From assembly GCF_000316195.1 (NCBI RefSeq), contig NZ_JH994111.1, forward strand, positions 1,816,062 to 1,880,061: 64,000 bases of DNA, in the 5' to 3' direction. Below, in pieces: positions 1-7,701 of this stretch. The notes under the pieces were generated by a model, which saw nothing but the letters and a program-made list of their open reading frames with translations, was not told the origin of the DNA and made no database searches. How positions within the stretch are numbered: position 1 is the first letter of the stretch; each line of letters starts with the position of its first letter. Made by a program: the position numbers and the translations under genes. The stretch comes from Brachyspira hampsonii 30446 (lineage in GTDB: Bacteria; Spirochaetota; Brachyspiria; Brachyspirales; Brachyspiraceae).

Positions 1-60
1 TTTTTATTTTGTTTTTATATCACCGAATATGTACTTTCCTTAATTAATAAATAAAATTAG

Positions 61-76
61 TTTTGAAACAGGTCAT
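61..76. repeat. Terminal inverted repeat of a family-A MITE-like element
   Basis: TTTTGAAACAGGTCAT matches the terminal repeat TTTTGAAACAAGTCTA of the elements at 43853-44156 and 62643-63062 at 13 of 16 positions. It is probably one end of a third, diverged copy. Bases 1-60 are AT-rich and hold no GC-rich core, so the rest of the element would lie outside the window or is lost. Confidence 0.5.
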
Positions 77-80
77 TATT

Positions 81-851
81 TTATTGCAATGTACTCAAAT
101 CTTTGAAATAATTTTGGGCATCATTATAACCCTGCTCTATTCTTCTTTCAGCACCTTTTGGAGAGAAATCAAGTACCCCATAAAAGAAATTACCTAAGTC
201 TTTGGAAGGATACATTTCATAAATATTAACATTATCTTTCTTTTTTACAGGCTTTTTATAATCCAAATGTATAACTATTATATCTGTACAATTTTCATAA
301 AGATAAAGCGGCTCTATAGGACAATCATCTGTATAACAGCCGTCGAGATAGAATTTATTATCAATCTTTTCTGTTGGAAATACCCCGACTAAAGCAGATG
401 TAGCTAAAAGTATTTTCTTTATTATTTCATTAGAATTGCCGTTTAATTTGAAATATTTTGATTTTATAAAAAACAGAGCATTATATTCTGTACAGGAAGC
501 ATATATATTAAAATGATAATTTGACAAAAGATTAATATCTATATATTTATCTATGATTTCGATTAATCCTTCTCTTGAAAATATACCGAATATAGAAGAT
601 TTATCAATTTTACAATACTCTTTAAGTTTTTTTGCTGTAAGTATTTTAGTTTTTATCTCTTCTTTCCACACTTTTACGGCCATATCATAATTATTCATAG
701 CCATAAGACAAGCATTCAAAGCACCTACAGAAGTTCCGGAAATGGCAGACACTTTATCATATATACCAGATTCTATCAAATACTTCCAAACGCCTATATG
801 ATAAGCCCCTCTTCCTCCTCCGCCTCCTAATACAAGTCCGATTTTTTTCAT
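81..851 (-). CDS. Patatin-like phospholipase family protein
   Basis: A lipid acyl hydrolase of the patatin family, predicted to cleave phospholipid or other acyl esters. Starting at the Met at 851 (MKKIGLVLGGG), the protein begins directly with the glycine-rich oxyanion loop GGGGGRGAYHIG. The nucleophile elbow GTSVG follows, and the second dyad member lies in YLDGCYTDDCP, where the usual DGG/DGA reads DGC. The longer reading from 893 adds 14 residues unlike the family and has no better ribosome site. No signal peptide is seen, so it is probably cytosolic. It lies 66 nt behind fliD in the same direction and may be read from the same transcript. The substrate is unknown. Confidence 0.85.
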   Translation of the reverse strand: MKKIGLVLGGGGGRGAYHIGVWKYLIESGIYDKVSAISGTSVGALNACLMAMNNYDMAVKVWKEEIKTKILTAKKLKEYCKIDKSSIFGIFSREGLIEIIDKYIDINLLSNYHFNIYASCTEYNALFFIKSKYFKLNGNSNEIIKKILLATSALVGVFPTEKIDNKFYLDGCYTDDCPIEPLYLYENCTDIIVIHLDYKKPVKKKDNVNIYEMYPSKDLGNFFYGVLDFSPKGAERRIEQGYNDAQNYFKDLSTLQ

Positions 852-917
852 ACTCTGATTATTATAAAAAATACTATTGCATATTAAATACACAATAGTA
901 TAATATCAACATAATAA

Positions 918-3119
918 TTAATTACCGCCATTATTCTGATTTAGTGAAGACTCAAGTCTCTTTCTTTCTCTCTCAGCCTGCTGCAATTCTGCCTGCATTT
1001 GATAATATGAAGCTAATCTCTGCTGTCTGTATTGTTCTATACGATCCTTTTCATCGTCCATTCTTCTTTTATTATCATCTAAACGGCTTCTTGTCATAGC
1101 AATACTATTTTCAACAATACCTCTTGTCTGAGAATAAGGAGTTATAAAATCACTCATAGTATAAGCAACTCCTGTATCCGGTACATCATCGCCTGTGGTA
1201 TCATTAGAAAATAATTCTTCTATACCGTCCATCTGAGTCTCTATTTTATTCATAAATTTTTCTTCATCTACCTGTAAGAAACCTTTTTTTACTTTAGACC
1301 ATTCCTCTCCGGCATTTCCTCTGTTTATTCCTATCTGATCTAGAAGTGCCAATTCCTCACCGTACTCTGTTTCATAAGCATCAGCAACAATCATTCTCAC
1401 CCTTTGAGATAAAGTGCTTACAAGAGTATTTCCGCTGAATACACCTACATAATAAAGTTTCTTTCTCAAAGCATCATCTGTCATATCATAATTAAACTCT
1501 ATTCCTAAAGTGGTAGCCAAATCATTTAAGTCGGTTCTATTCATAGCTTCAAGTCCGTCTCTAATATCTCTCGATAAAGGTCTTTGCGTAGTATCATTAA
1601 GAAGATCTATAACCTCATTATAAGCCCTTATAAAATTAGCTATAGCATTAACTACTCCCTCTTTATCAACTTCAATAGTGGTAGCAAATGCCTCAGGAGT
1701 AACTTTTTTAGCTGTGATATTAAGTCCATTAACTACATCATTAAACTCATTACTTTCGCTTAATACATCAACTCCGTCTATAGAAGCTCTGGCATCTGTA
1801 GCCTCTGAAACCAAATAATTAGGAGCATCTTCTTCTTTGCCCATGTCCTCAACTAATAAATCCTTATAAAATACATTATATCCCGGATTCTTATTGATAA
1901 GAACGACCTCTGTTATTACATCGCCCTCTTCAAACTGTCCGCCTATAGGAATATTAAGCCTTTGCCATGAGGCACTTATAGTAGGTAAAGCAAAGAATTT
2001 TTCTACCTCATCTCCTGCTTTATTTATATATTTTACTCCGATAATCTCAGAATTAAATCCTGTAGCATCTATTGGCTCAGGTGCTTCTGCTTCAAGTCCT
2101 TCTTTTGCCTTTCTTTCTTCTTCTAAGGCTTCTTTATATTTCTTTATATCTTCAAAAGTTCTGGAACTGTCTGCAGGAGATAAACCTTCTCCGTATAATT
2201 CAACATCTTTATATATTACGCTGTCTATTTTATTGAAAGTTACGCCTGTATCAGGTATAGACAAATCAACCGTAGGAGGCATAATAGGAGCTTCTTCATC
2301 ATCTAAAGTATCAGAAACTCTAGCTGTTATAGATAAAGTAATATTTTCATTAACTTCAGCCTCTCTATGCAATGGAAGTGATAATTTATTCTCTCCCTTT
2401 AATACTATAAAGTCATTTTTTACCATATAATTAGTAGTTAAATTATCTGATTCATCTTCCCATTTATTTAAAAGCTGTTCATTAAATATATGTCCCAAAT
2501 GCCTATAAGGGCGTCTAGTAAACATATTAAGCTCTTTCAATATGCCAGAATCATCGCTTACAACTTCTACTATATTTTTAGAACCTGTTTTTACTAAGTC
2601 CATAGTAAGAACTTGTAAATTTCTTGATTTCTGAGTTATTGTAGTTTTTATTTTCTTACCGAATGCCTTATCTATGGCTTTCTGTAAATTTACCAAACTT
2701 CCGCCTGCAAAATCTATAGTAGTTTCTTCCTCTCCTATTTTCAGAACTATTTTTCCAGCCGGAAGAGTATCAGTCATATTAAAAGCCTTTGATGAAAATT
2801 TCTGGCTTGCTGCTATATCCTTAATAGCTATATCATAAGTGGTGGTATTTGCTAATCTATTGGCTGTTACTGTAAAATAATCCGGTATACCTTCCCCTGT
2901 ACCTACATAATTTTTGAAAGGAGAACGAAAGCCGTAAAGCTCTTTTGAGGCTGTAGATAGCGTATCTAATCTGGCTTTTAAATCCTCATAAGCGGATATT
3001 TGTCTTTGATAATCCCTTGCATTATCTGCCAAATTAGAAAGCGTGGTGCTTCTTTTATTTACCTCGGCTTCTACTGCATTTTTATATACTTCATCAAGAA
3101 AAGCTTCACTTGTTGCCAT
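918..3119 (-). CDS. fliD: Flagellar hook-associated protein 2 (filament cap)
   Basis: FliD caps the growing flagellar filament and promotes flagellin assembly; in spirochaetes this happens in the periplasm. The N-terminal part (about residues 1-110) has the coiled region followed by a SPFKNYVGTG stretch typical of the FliD N-terminal domain. The C-terminal part (about 430-733) ends in a long charged, Gln-rich coiled coil, as in the FliD C-terminal domain. At 733 residues it is longer than enterobacterial FliD; the extra length is a variable middle part with an acidic insert near residues 270-350. The start has a strong AAGGAGAGGTG site. No other flagellar genes are adjacent. The family call is by overall pattern. 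Confidence 0.85.
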   Translation of the reverse strand: MATSEAFLDEVYKNAVEAEVNKRSTTLSNLADNARDYQRQISAYEDLKARLDTLSTASKELYGFRSPFKNYVGTGEGIPDYFTVTANRLANTTTYDIAIKDIAASQKFSSKAFNMTDTLPAGKIVLKIGEEETTIDFAGGSLVNLQKAIDKAFGKKIKTTITQKSRNLQVLTMDLVKTGSKNIVEVVSDDSGILKELNMFTRRPYRHLGHIFNEQLLNKWEDESDNLTTNYMVKNDFIVLKGENKLSLPLHREAEVNENITLSITARVSDTLDDEEAPIMPPTVDLSIPDTGVTFNKIDSVIYKDVELYGEGLSPADSSRTFEDIKKYKEALEEERKAKEGLEAEAPEPIDATGFNSEIIGVKYINKAGDEVEKFFALPTISASWQRLNIPIGGQFEEGDVITEVVLINKNPGYNVFYKDLLVEDMGKEEDAPNYLVSEATDARASIDGVDVLSESNEFNDVVNGLNITAKKVTPEAFATTIEVDKEGVVNAIANFIRAYNEVIDLLNDTTQRPLSRDIRDGLEAMNRTDLNDLATTLGIEFNYDMTDDALRKKLYYVGVFSGNTLVSTLSQRVRMIVADAYETEYGEELALLDQIGINRGNAGEEWSKVKKGFLQVDEEKFMNKIETQMDGIEELFSNDTTGDDVPDTGVAYTMSDFITPYSQTRGIVENSIAMTRSRLDDNKRRMDDEKDRIEQYRQQRLASYYQMQAELQQAERERKRLESSLNQNNGGN

Positions 3120-3256
3120 ATAAACACCTCTCCTTATAATAATATATATTAATAAAAACTAAAATTCTAATATATTTGTAAAATAAATCTATTTTTAAAT
3201 TATCGGAACAATGAAAAAAATAATAAGAACAATATTTTTTATTATAAGATAATCAT

Positions 3257-3284
3257 TTGCACTTGAATTTTATTTTAATATACT
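3257..3284 (+). promoter_or_regulatory. Sigma70-type promoter of the TM2 gene
   Basis: TTGCAC at 3257-3262, a 16-nt spacer, and TATACT at 3279-3284. It sits about 30 nt before the AAAGGAGAG ribosome site of the broken TM2 gene. Confidence 0.5.
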
Positions 3285-3316
3285 ATAGTACGGTGAATAA
3301 ATTTAAAGGAGAGTTT

Positions 3317-3507
3317 ATGGAAGTTTCAGATAGAAGCTGATTTTAGCTATATTCCTGCCGGTACACAGATTCTATGTAGGAAAAGGAGGAACAGGTATAC
3401 TATATCTGATTACCGCAGGAGGATTTGGTATATGGTACATTATAGACATTGTAATGATCATATTAGACAAATTTACTGATAAAGAAGGAAGAAAGCTAAA
3501 AAAATAA
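3317..3507 (+). pseudogene. TM2-domain membrane protein, frameshifted
   Basis: The ATG at 3317 has a good AAAGGAG site, but frame 1 stops after MEVSDRS (TGA at 3338). Shifting by one base near 3339 opens a frame reading ILAIFLPVHRFYVGKGGTG and onward to the TAA at 3505. This is a typical TM2 domain: two membrane helices with the HRFYVGK turn, GFGIWYIID in helix 2, and a short basic tail. Adding one G to the TG at 3338-3339 would restore a Trp codon and one product of about 64 residues. Promoter, ribosome site and terminator are intact, so the lesion is recent, a sequencing error, or a shift site. TM2 function is poorly known. Confidence 0.75.
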
Positions 3508-3528
3508 GTAAATTTGAACAAATCAATA

Positions 3529-3561
3529 AAGGTTAGTATTGTTATGATGCTAGCCTTTTTT
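3529..3561 (+). terminator. Rho-independent terminator after the TM2 gene
   Basis: AAGGTTAGTAT (3529-3539) pairs with ATGCTAGCCTT (3547-3557) with G-U pairs, followed by a T run. The bases from 3562 to 3779 are AT-rich, with no gene or clear signal seen. Confidence 0.75.
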
Positions 3562-3779
3562 ATTAAACTTTAATAATCGCTGCTTCTCTAATTCAAAACT
3601 TTTATAATCTAATATTTTAAAAAATGCTTTTTATAACCTCATTAACTTTTTATATTATTTTTCCATTACTTACTACAATATAAAGTATAAATACCCTGCT
3701 TTGATTATCATAACAAATATGCATACCTAGTATCATTAAAATAAAAAATAAAATTAGTTTTAATAAAAAATACTTAATA

Positions 3780-4703
3780 TCAAGCCCTTTTTAAAAACAT
3801 TAAATTTCTCTTGGTGAACTCTATAATCTCATCTTCAGTCATATTATCAAAACCAAGCCTTTTTTCTTCCTCAAGCAATTTTAATTTCTCTTCTCTCTCT
3901 TTTTGCATTTTAATTAACTCTATTTCTTTAAGCCGCTCTTCTCTTTTTATCAACTCCACTTTGCTGTAATGTCTTTTAATAGTGTTTTCTCTGTCTCCTT
4001 TCATTAAATATATTTTTAAATAACTTAAAAAATCAAGCCATATACCTGATAAATTGTCTTTATATTTTACTTTTTGTTTTGCTAAATTAATACAGTCCCT
4101 CCAATCATATTTCCTATCTTCAAAAATTAATTTAATTTCTTCCCGACTGTATTTAGTCTTAAAAGAATGTACTTGATATAATTTACTAGCTTTATTTCCT
4201 GTAAGAAAATTAAAAGTATTAATAAGCTCATTTACAAATATATCAAAATCAGAAGAGGGAGAAAATATTTTTTTATCTGCTTTATTTAATTGATTTGTAT
4301 TTTTTAGTCTGCTATCTTTATTATTTAAGTTATTATCTTTATTATTATCTTCTGCTTTTTTATCTATACCGTCATCACAATTTTCACTATACTGTATAGG
4401 CTTTTTTGCTGATACATAATTAAATTTTTTTATATATATTTTTCTCTTCTCATTATTTTGTTTAGTTTTATCATATACGCATTTTATATAATTATATTCT
4501 TCAAGCTGTTTTATAGACCTTGAAATAGTATCTTTACTCACAGAATAGATTTCTGCAAAATAATGATTATTAGCCCAGCAGTAGCCTTTATCATTGGTAA
4601 GTGCTGCTATTTCTCCATAAATGAGTTTTGATAATGATTTTAATCTCTTATCATATCTTACATTAGATGGTATTATAGTATAATAGTTTTTATTATTTTT
4701 CAT
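3780..4703 (-). CDS. Helix-turn-helix (HTH_36-type) replication-like protein
   Basis: A probable DNA-binding protein of the kind found as replication initiators or regulators in phages and plasmids. The N-terminal 100 residues contain SKLIYGEIAALTNDKGYCWA then HYFAEIYSVSKDTISRSIK, a winged helix-turn-helix of the HTH_36 type. The middle is Lys/Asp/Asn-rich and low in complexity. The C-terminal third (about 160-307) resembles the conserved C-terminal region of phage replication proteins and ends in a long Glu/Lys helix. It stands alone, without DnaC-like or integrase partners, so it may be a remnant of a lost element. It shares strand with the ATPase/TOPRIM pair just upstream. The specific role is inferred. 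Confidence 0.6.
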   Translation of the reverse strand: MKNNKNYYTIIPSNVRYDKRLKSLSKLIYGEIAALTNDKGYCWANNHYFAEIYSVSKDTISRSIKQLEEYNYIKCVYDKTKQNNEKRKIYIKKFNYVSAKKPIQYSENCDDGIDKKAEDNNKDNNLNNKDSRLKNTNQLNKADKKIFSPSSDFDIFVNELINTFNFLTGNKASKLYQVHSFKTKYSREEIKLIFEDRKYDWRDCINLAKQKVKYKDNLSGIWLDFLSYLKIYLMKGDRENTIKRHYSKVELIKREERLKEIELIKMQKEREEKLKLLEEEKRLGFDNMTEDEIIEFTKRNLMFLKRA

Positions 4704-4810
4704 TATTATTACACCTTTAAAAAAACTTTATACTATATACAAAAAATATAATAGATTATAAGTTTATATTAATGCTTTTTTATCATTTTCTATTGATTTA
4801 TTTTAATTTT

Positions 4811-5479
4811 TTAAATTAATGATTTAAAAAACTCTTTCAAATCATCTAGTATGCTATTATCTAAATCCCATATATCTTTTTTCATAGCATACTCAAAACT
4901 GCAGAATTTACTAGCTTGTTTTTGTTCTGATTTACTGCATGTATCAAATCTAATATAATTATTTATATAGAACTTATCAAAATCTTTATCGCTTATATCT
5001 TTATTATAGACTTTTAAACATTCTCTCCATCTATCTAAACAGTCAGCAAAAACAGAATCAGATTTTTTTATAGATTTTAATACAGTTTCTAATTCACCAT
5101 ATCCATCTACATTCATAATATAGCATACAAAATCAACATCGAGTTTAGAAGACTTTTCTAATTTATTTATTACTGTAAGATTTACATCATCACATACTGT
5201 TTTTAAGGAATCATTTATAAACTCAATCCTTTTATTTATACCTTCTTTATCAGCATCCAAAATAATTCCTACTATATCATATTTATCAAATTTTATATCT
5301 TTCAATTTTTTATTAAGGTTACTAATTCCATCTAAACATTCAAATTCACAAATACATTCAACATTTACATTATTAATATTAGAATGTTCAATTAATCTTT
5401 CTATAAAAAATTTATCGTTTTTACTTTCAACTATTATTAAATTATTCACCTCTAAACTCTCCATTATTAAGAAGTGCAT
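4811..5479 (-). CDS. TOPRIM-domain protein (OLD-like partner of the ATPase)
   Basis: A 222-residue protein with a TOPRIM-like fold signature: NNLIIVESKNDKFFIE carries the conserved Glu (E18) and GIILDADKEG carries the DxD pair (D75, D77). OLD-family nucleases and DUF3226/DUF4435 proteins use this arrangement. Its start lies inside the 3' end of the ATPase gene (overlap 5442-5479; an alternative ATG at 5464 still overlaps), so the two are probably translationally coupled. In OLD proteins ATPase and TOPRIM are fused; here they are split, as in the PARIS AriA/AriB arrangement. Nuclease activity and a defence role are inferred, not shown. Confidence 0.6.
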   Translation of the reverse strand: MHFLIMESLEVNNLIIVESKNDKFFIERLIEHSNINNVNVECICEFECLDGISNLNKKLKDIKFDKYDIVGIILDADKEGINKRIEFINDSLKTVCDDVNLTVINKLEKSSKLDVDFVCYIMNVDGYGELETVLKSIKKSDSVFADCLDRWRECLKVYNKDISDKDFDKFYINNYIRFDTCSKSEQKQASKFCSFEYAMKKDIWDLDNSILDDLKEFFKSLI

Positions 5480-6419
5480 ATTCTAACTGCTCATTATCTC
5501 TATCTTTTATATTAATAAGTCCTGTTTTTTGATTTCTATAAAACTCTAAATATAATCCTTCATTGTCTTTATTTTCTTTATTAAAAGCCTCTATGCATTC
5601 TTTTGAATGAGTAGCAGCAAATACCTGACAATTAGCCTCTTTAGATATATCAAAAATCAATTTCCATAACTTAGGATAATTTGTATAATGTATTCCATTT
5701 TCTATTTCATCAATAAATAAATATCCGTCCTTACTAGCCCATATTGCACAAATGATTGCAATATATCTATTAATACCTTCACCAAATGAAGATAATAAAA
5801 CAGGCTTCTCTCTATCTTTTAATTTTAATTTCAATATAACCTTATTATTATTAAATATTTGCCTAAGACCAATAATATTTTCATCAAATATTTTTAATGA
5901 ATTATCAACATAATCTTCCTTACCCAAATTTGTTAATTGACCATATAAATATGCAGTATATTCTTCGTCAGTTTTAAAAGAATGTATAAAATGATAATCA
6001 TCTTTAATTATTATTTTATCATTACAAAAATCGTATATATCTAATTCAAATTTACTATTATCAACAATTAAATTAAAATAAGGATGAATAATCATTCTAT
6101 TTTCTTTTGATGGATCTTTTATATATACCATTTTTATTTTTTTATTATTAGATTTAATATTAATAATATTCGTATCATCATTAAAAAAATCTATATCAAT
6201 ATCATCATTTTGTCTGCTTTTAATCATTTGTATTATATTAGTATGAAGCTTCAAAGCATCTTCCGAATATACGGCAAGATTAACTCCTTCCATAAAAGAA
6301 GTTTTTCCTACATTATTCTTACCGCCTATCAAATTAACTCTTTTCAAACCATCAAATTCTAACTTTTTAAAGCATTTAAAATTTTCAAAACATATATTTT
6401 TAACAAAATGATTTTCCAT
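5442..6419 (-). CDS. AAA15/SMC-like ATPase of a split OLD-type pair
   Basis: A 325-residue ABC/SMC-type ATPase of the AAA15 class. After the usual start IKNICFENFKCF-like strand it shows Walker A GGKNNVGKTS (about 32-41), a signature SFGEG (211-215), Walker B YLFIDEIENG (233-242) and the switch His in AATHSKE (His271). There is no long coiled coil. Such ATPases regulate nuclease partners in OLD, Gabija and PARIS-like systems. The next gene, overlapping by 38 nt, is a TOPRIM protein, which supports a two-subunit complex. It lies divergently from the radical SAM gene across about 140 AT-rich bases. A defence role is inference from architecture. Confidence 0.75.
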   Translation of the reverse strand: MENHFVKNICFENFKCFKKLEFDGLKRVNLIGGKNNVGKTSFMEGVNLAVYSEDALKLHTNIIQMIKSRQNDDIDIDFFNDDTNIINIKSNNKKIKMVYIKDPSKENRMIIHPYFNLIVDNSKFELDIYDFCNDKIIIKDDYHFIHSFKTDEEYTAYLYGQLTNLGKEDYVDNSLKIFDENIIGLRQIFNNNKVILKLKLKDREKPVLLSSFGEGINRYIAIICAIWASKDGYLFIDEIENGIHYTNYPKLWKLIFDISKEANCQVFAATHSKECIEAFNKENKDNEGLYLEFYRNQKTGLINIKDRDNEQLEYALLNNGEFRGE

Positions 6420-6559
6420 TACTGCCTCTTAATATTTTTAAAAATATTATAGTTAATCATATACTAATTATTATATTTTTACAATAAAATAAAATCTCAA
6501 ACAATATATAACGATTATAAATATTGAAATTTATAAAATTATGTATTAATATAAAATCT

Positions 6560-7678
6560 ATGAATAATGTGTCTGTATTAATTAAGCCGGCATCATCTTT
6601 ATGCAATATAAATTGTAAATATTGTTTCTATATAGACGAAGCTAAAAACAGAAAAATAGAAAATAACGGAATCATGACTGAAAATGTTATGAAAGCTGTA
6701 ATAGATAAAGTTCTTCAAAATGCTGATAAAAATGCCTTATTTTCATTTCAGGGCGGAGAACCTACTGCAGCTGGACTAGAATATTTTAAGTCATTTATAG
6801 ATTATGCTAATGAAAGCAATAAAAAAAACATCAATATAAATTACAGTATACAAACCAACGGATTATTGATAGATGATAAGTGGTGTGAGTTATTCAAAAA
6901 GAATAATTTTTTAGTAGGCCTTTCTTTTGATATGATAAAAGATATACATGATAATTATAGAGTAGATAAAAATAATAATGATACATATAACAAAGTATTA
7001 GAAACTAAAAAATTATTTGATGCCTTTAATGTAGAATACAATATACTTACAGTTCTTACATCCGAATTATCAAAATACCCTAAAGACATATACAAAAAGA
7101 TAAAGAAGCTGAATATAAAATATACTCAATTCATACCATGCCTATCTGAAATAAATTCATGCAATAATGAATATTCTATAAAACCAAAAGAGTTTTCATA
7201 CTTCTATAAAGAAATATTTTCATTATGGAAAGAAGATTTTTTTAATAATAATTATTACAGTATACAGTTCTTTGACAATATCATTCCATTATTTTTCGCA
7301 GGCTATCCTCCTATGACTTGTGGTATAAACGGAAAATGCACAAATCAGATAATAATAGAAAGCAACGGAGATGTTTTTCCCTGCGATTTTTATTGTTTAG
7401 ATGATTATAAAATAGGAAATATAGCAGAAGAAGATTTGGCTGATATTTATTCAAGCAGAAAAGCAAAAGACTTTATCAATGAAAAAGCAGACAGAATAAA
7501 TGATGAAAGCCATTCATTATGCCGCTCTTGTAAATACTTAAAAGTATGCAGCTCTGGATGCAAAAGAATGGAAAGCAATATGTACATAGATGAAAGCGGA
7601 GATTTCTGCGGCTTTAAAGATTTTCTTGATTATGCTATAAATGATATGATGATAATATGGAAGATAATATCAAGATAA
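6560..7678 (+). CDS. Radical SAM/SPASM protein, anaerobic sulfatase-maturase type
   Basis: It resembles anaerobic sulfatase-maturating enzymes, which oxidise a Cys or Ser in a sulfatase to formylglycine using S-adenosylmethionine. The radical SAM cluster motif CNINCKYC follows LIKPASSL. FQGGEPT is the GGE motif. The C-terminal SPASM part has CGINGKC, PCDFYC and the CRSCKYLKVCSSGC series. The Asp in CDFY matches the proposed catalytic base of this family. I chose the Met at 6560 (MNNVSVLIKP) because the upstream Met adds residues unlike the family; no clear ribosome site is visible for either. No sulfatase gene is in the window, so the substrate is unknown. Peptide-modifying relatives are an alternative. 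Confidence 0.75.
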   Translation: MNNVSVLIKPASSLCNINCKYCFYIDEAKNRKIENNGIMTENVMKAVIDKVLQNADKNALFSFQGGEPTAAGLEYFKSFIDYANESNKKNININYSIQTNGLLIDDKWCELFKKNNFLVGLSFDMIKDIHDNYRVDKNNNDTYNKVLETKKLFDAFNVEYNILTVLTSELSKYPKDIYKKIKKLNIKYTQFIPCLSEINSCNNEYSIKPKEFSYFYKEIFSLWKEDFFNNNYYSIQFFDNIIPLFFAGYPPMTCGINGKCTNQIIIESNGDVFPCDFYCLDDYKIGNIAEEDLADIYSSRKAKDFINEKADRINDESHSLCRSCKYLKVCSSGCKRMESNMYIDESGDFCGFKDFLDYAINDMMIIWKIISR

Positions 7679-7701
7679 ATGAGTTTATAATAATAAATAG
7701 C

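Noticed and set aside
1894-2430. 178-codon frame on the plus strand inside fliD
   Set aside because: Low-complexity Ser-rich translation opposite a well supported gene, no ribosome site.
4811-6419. Naming the ATPase/TOPRIM pair as PARIS
   Set aside because: The layout is similar, but the DUF4435 signature cannot be confirmed by eye, and the TOPRIM protein looks closer to DUF3226-type.
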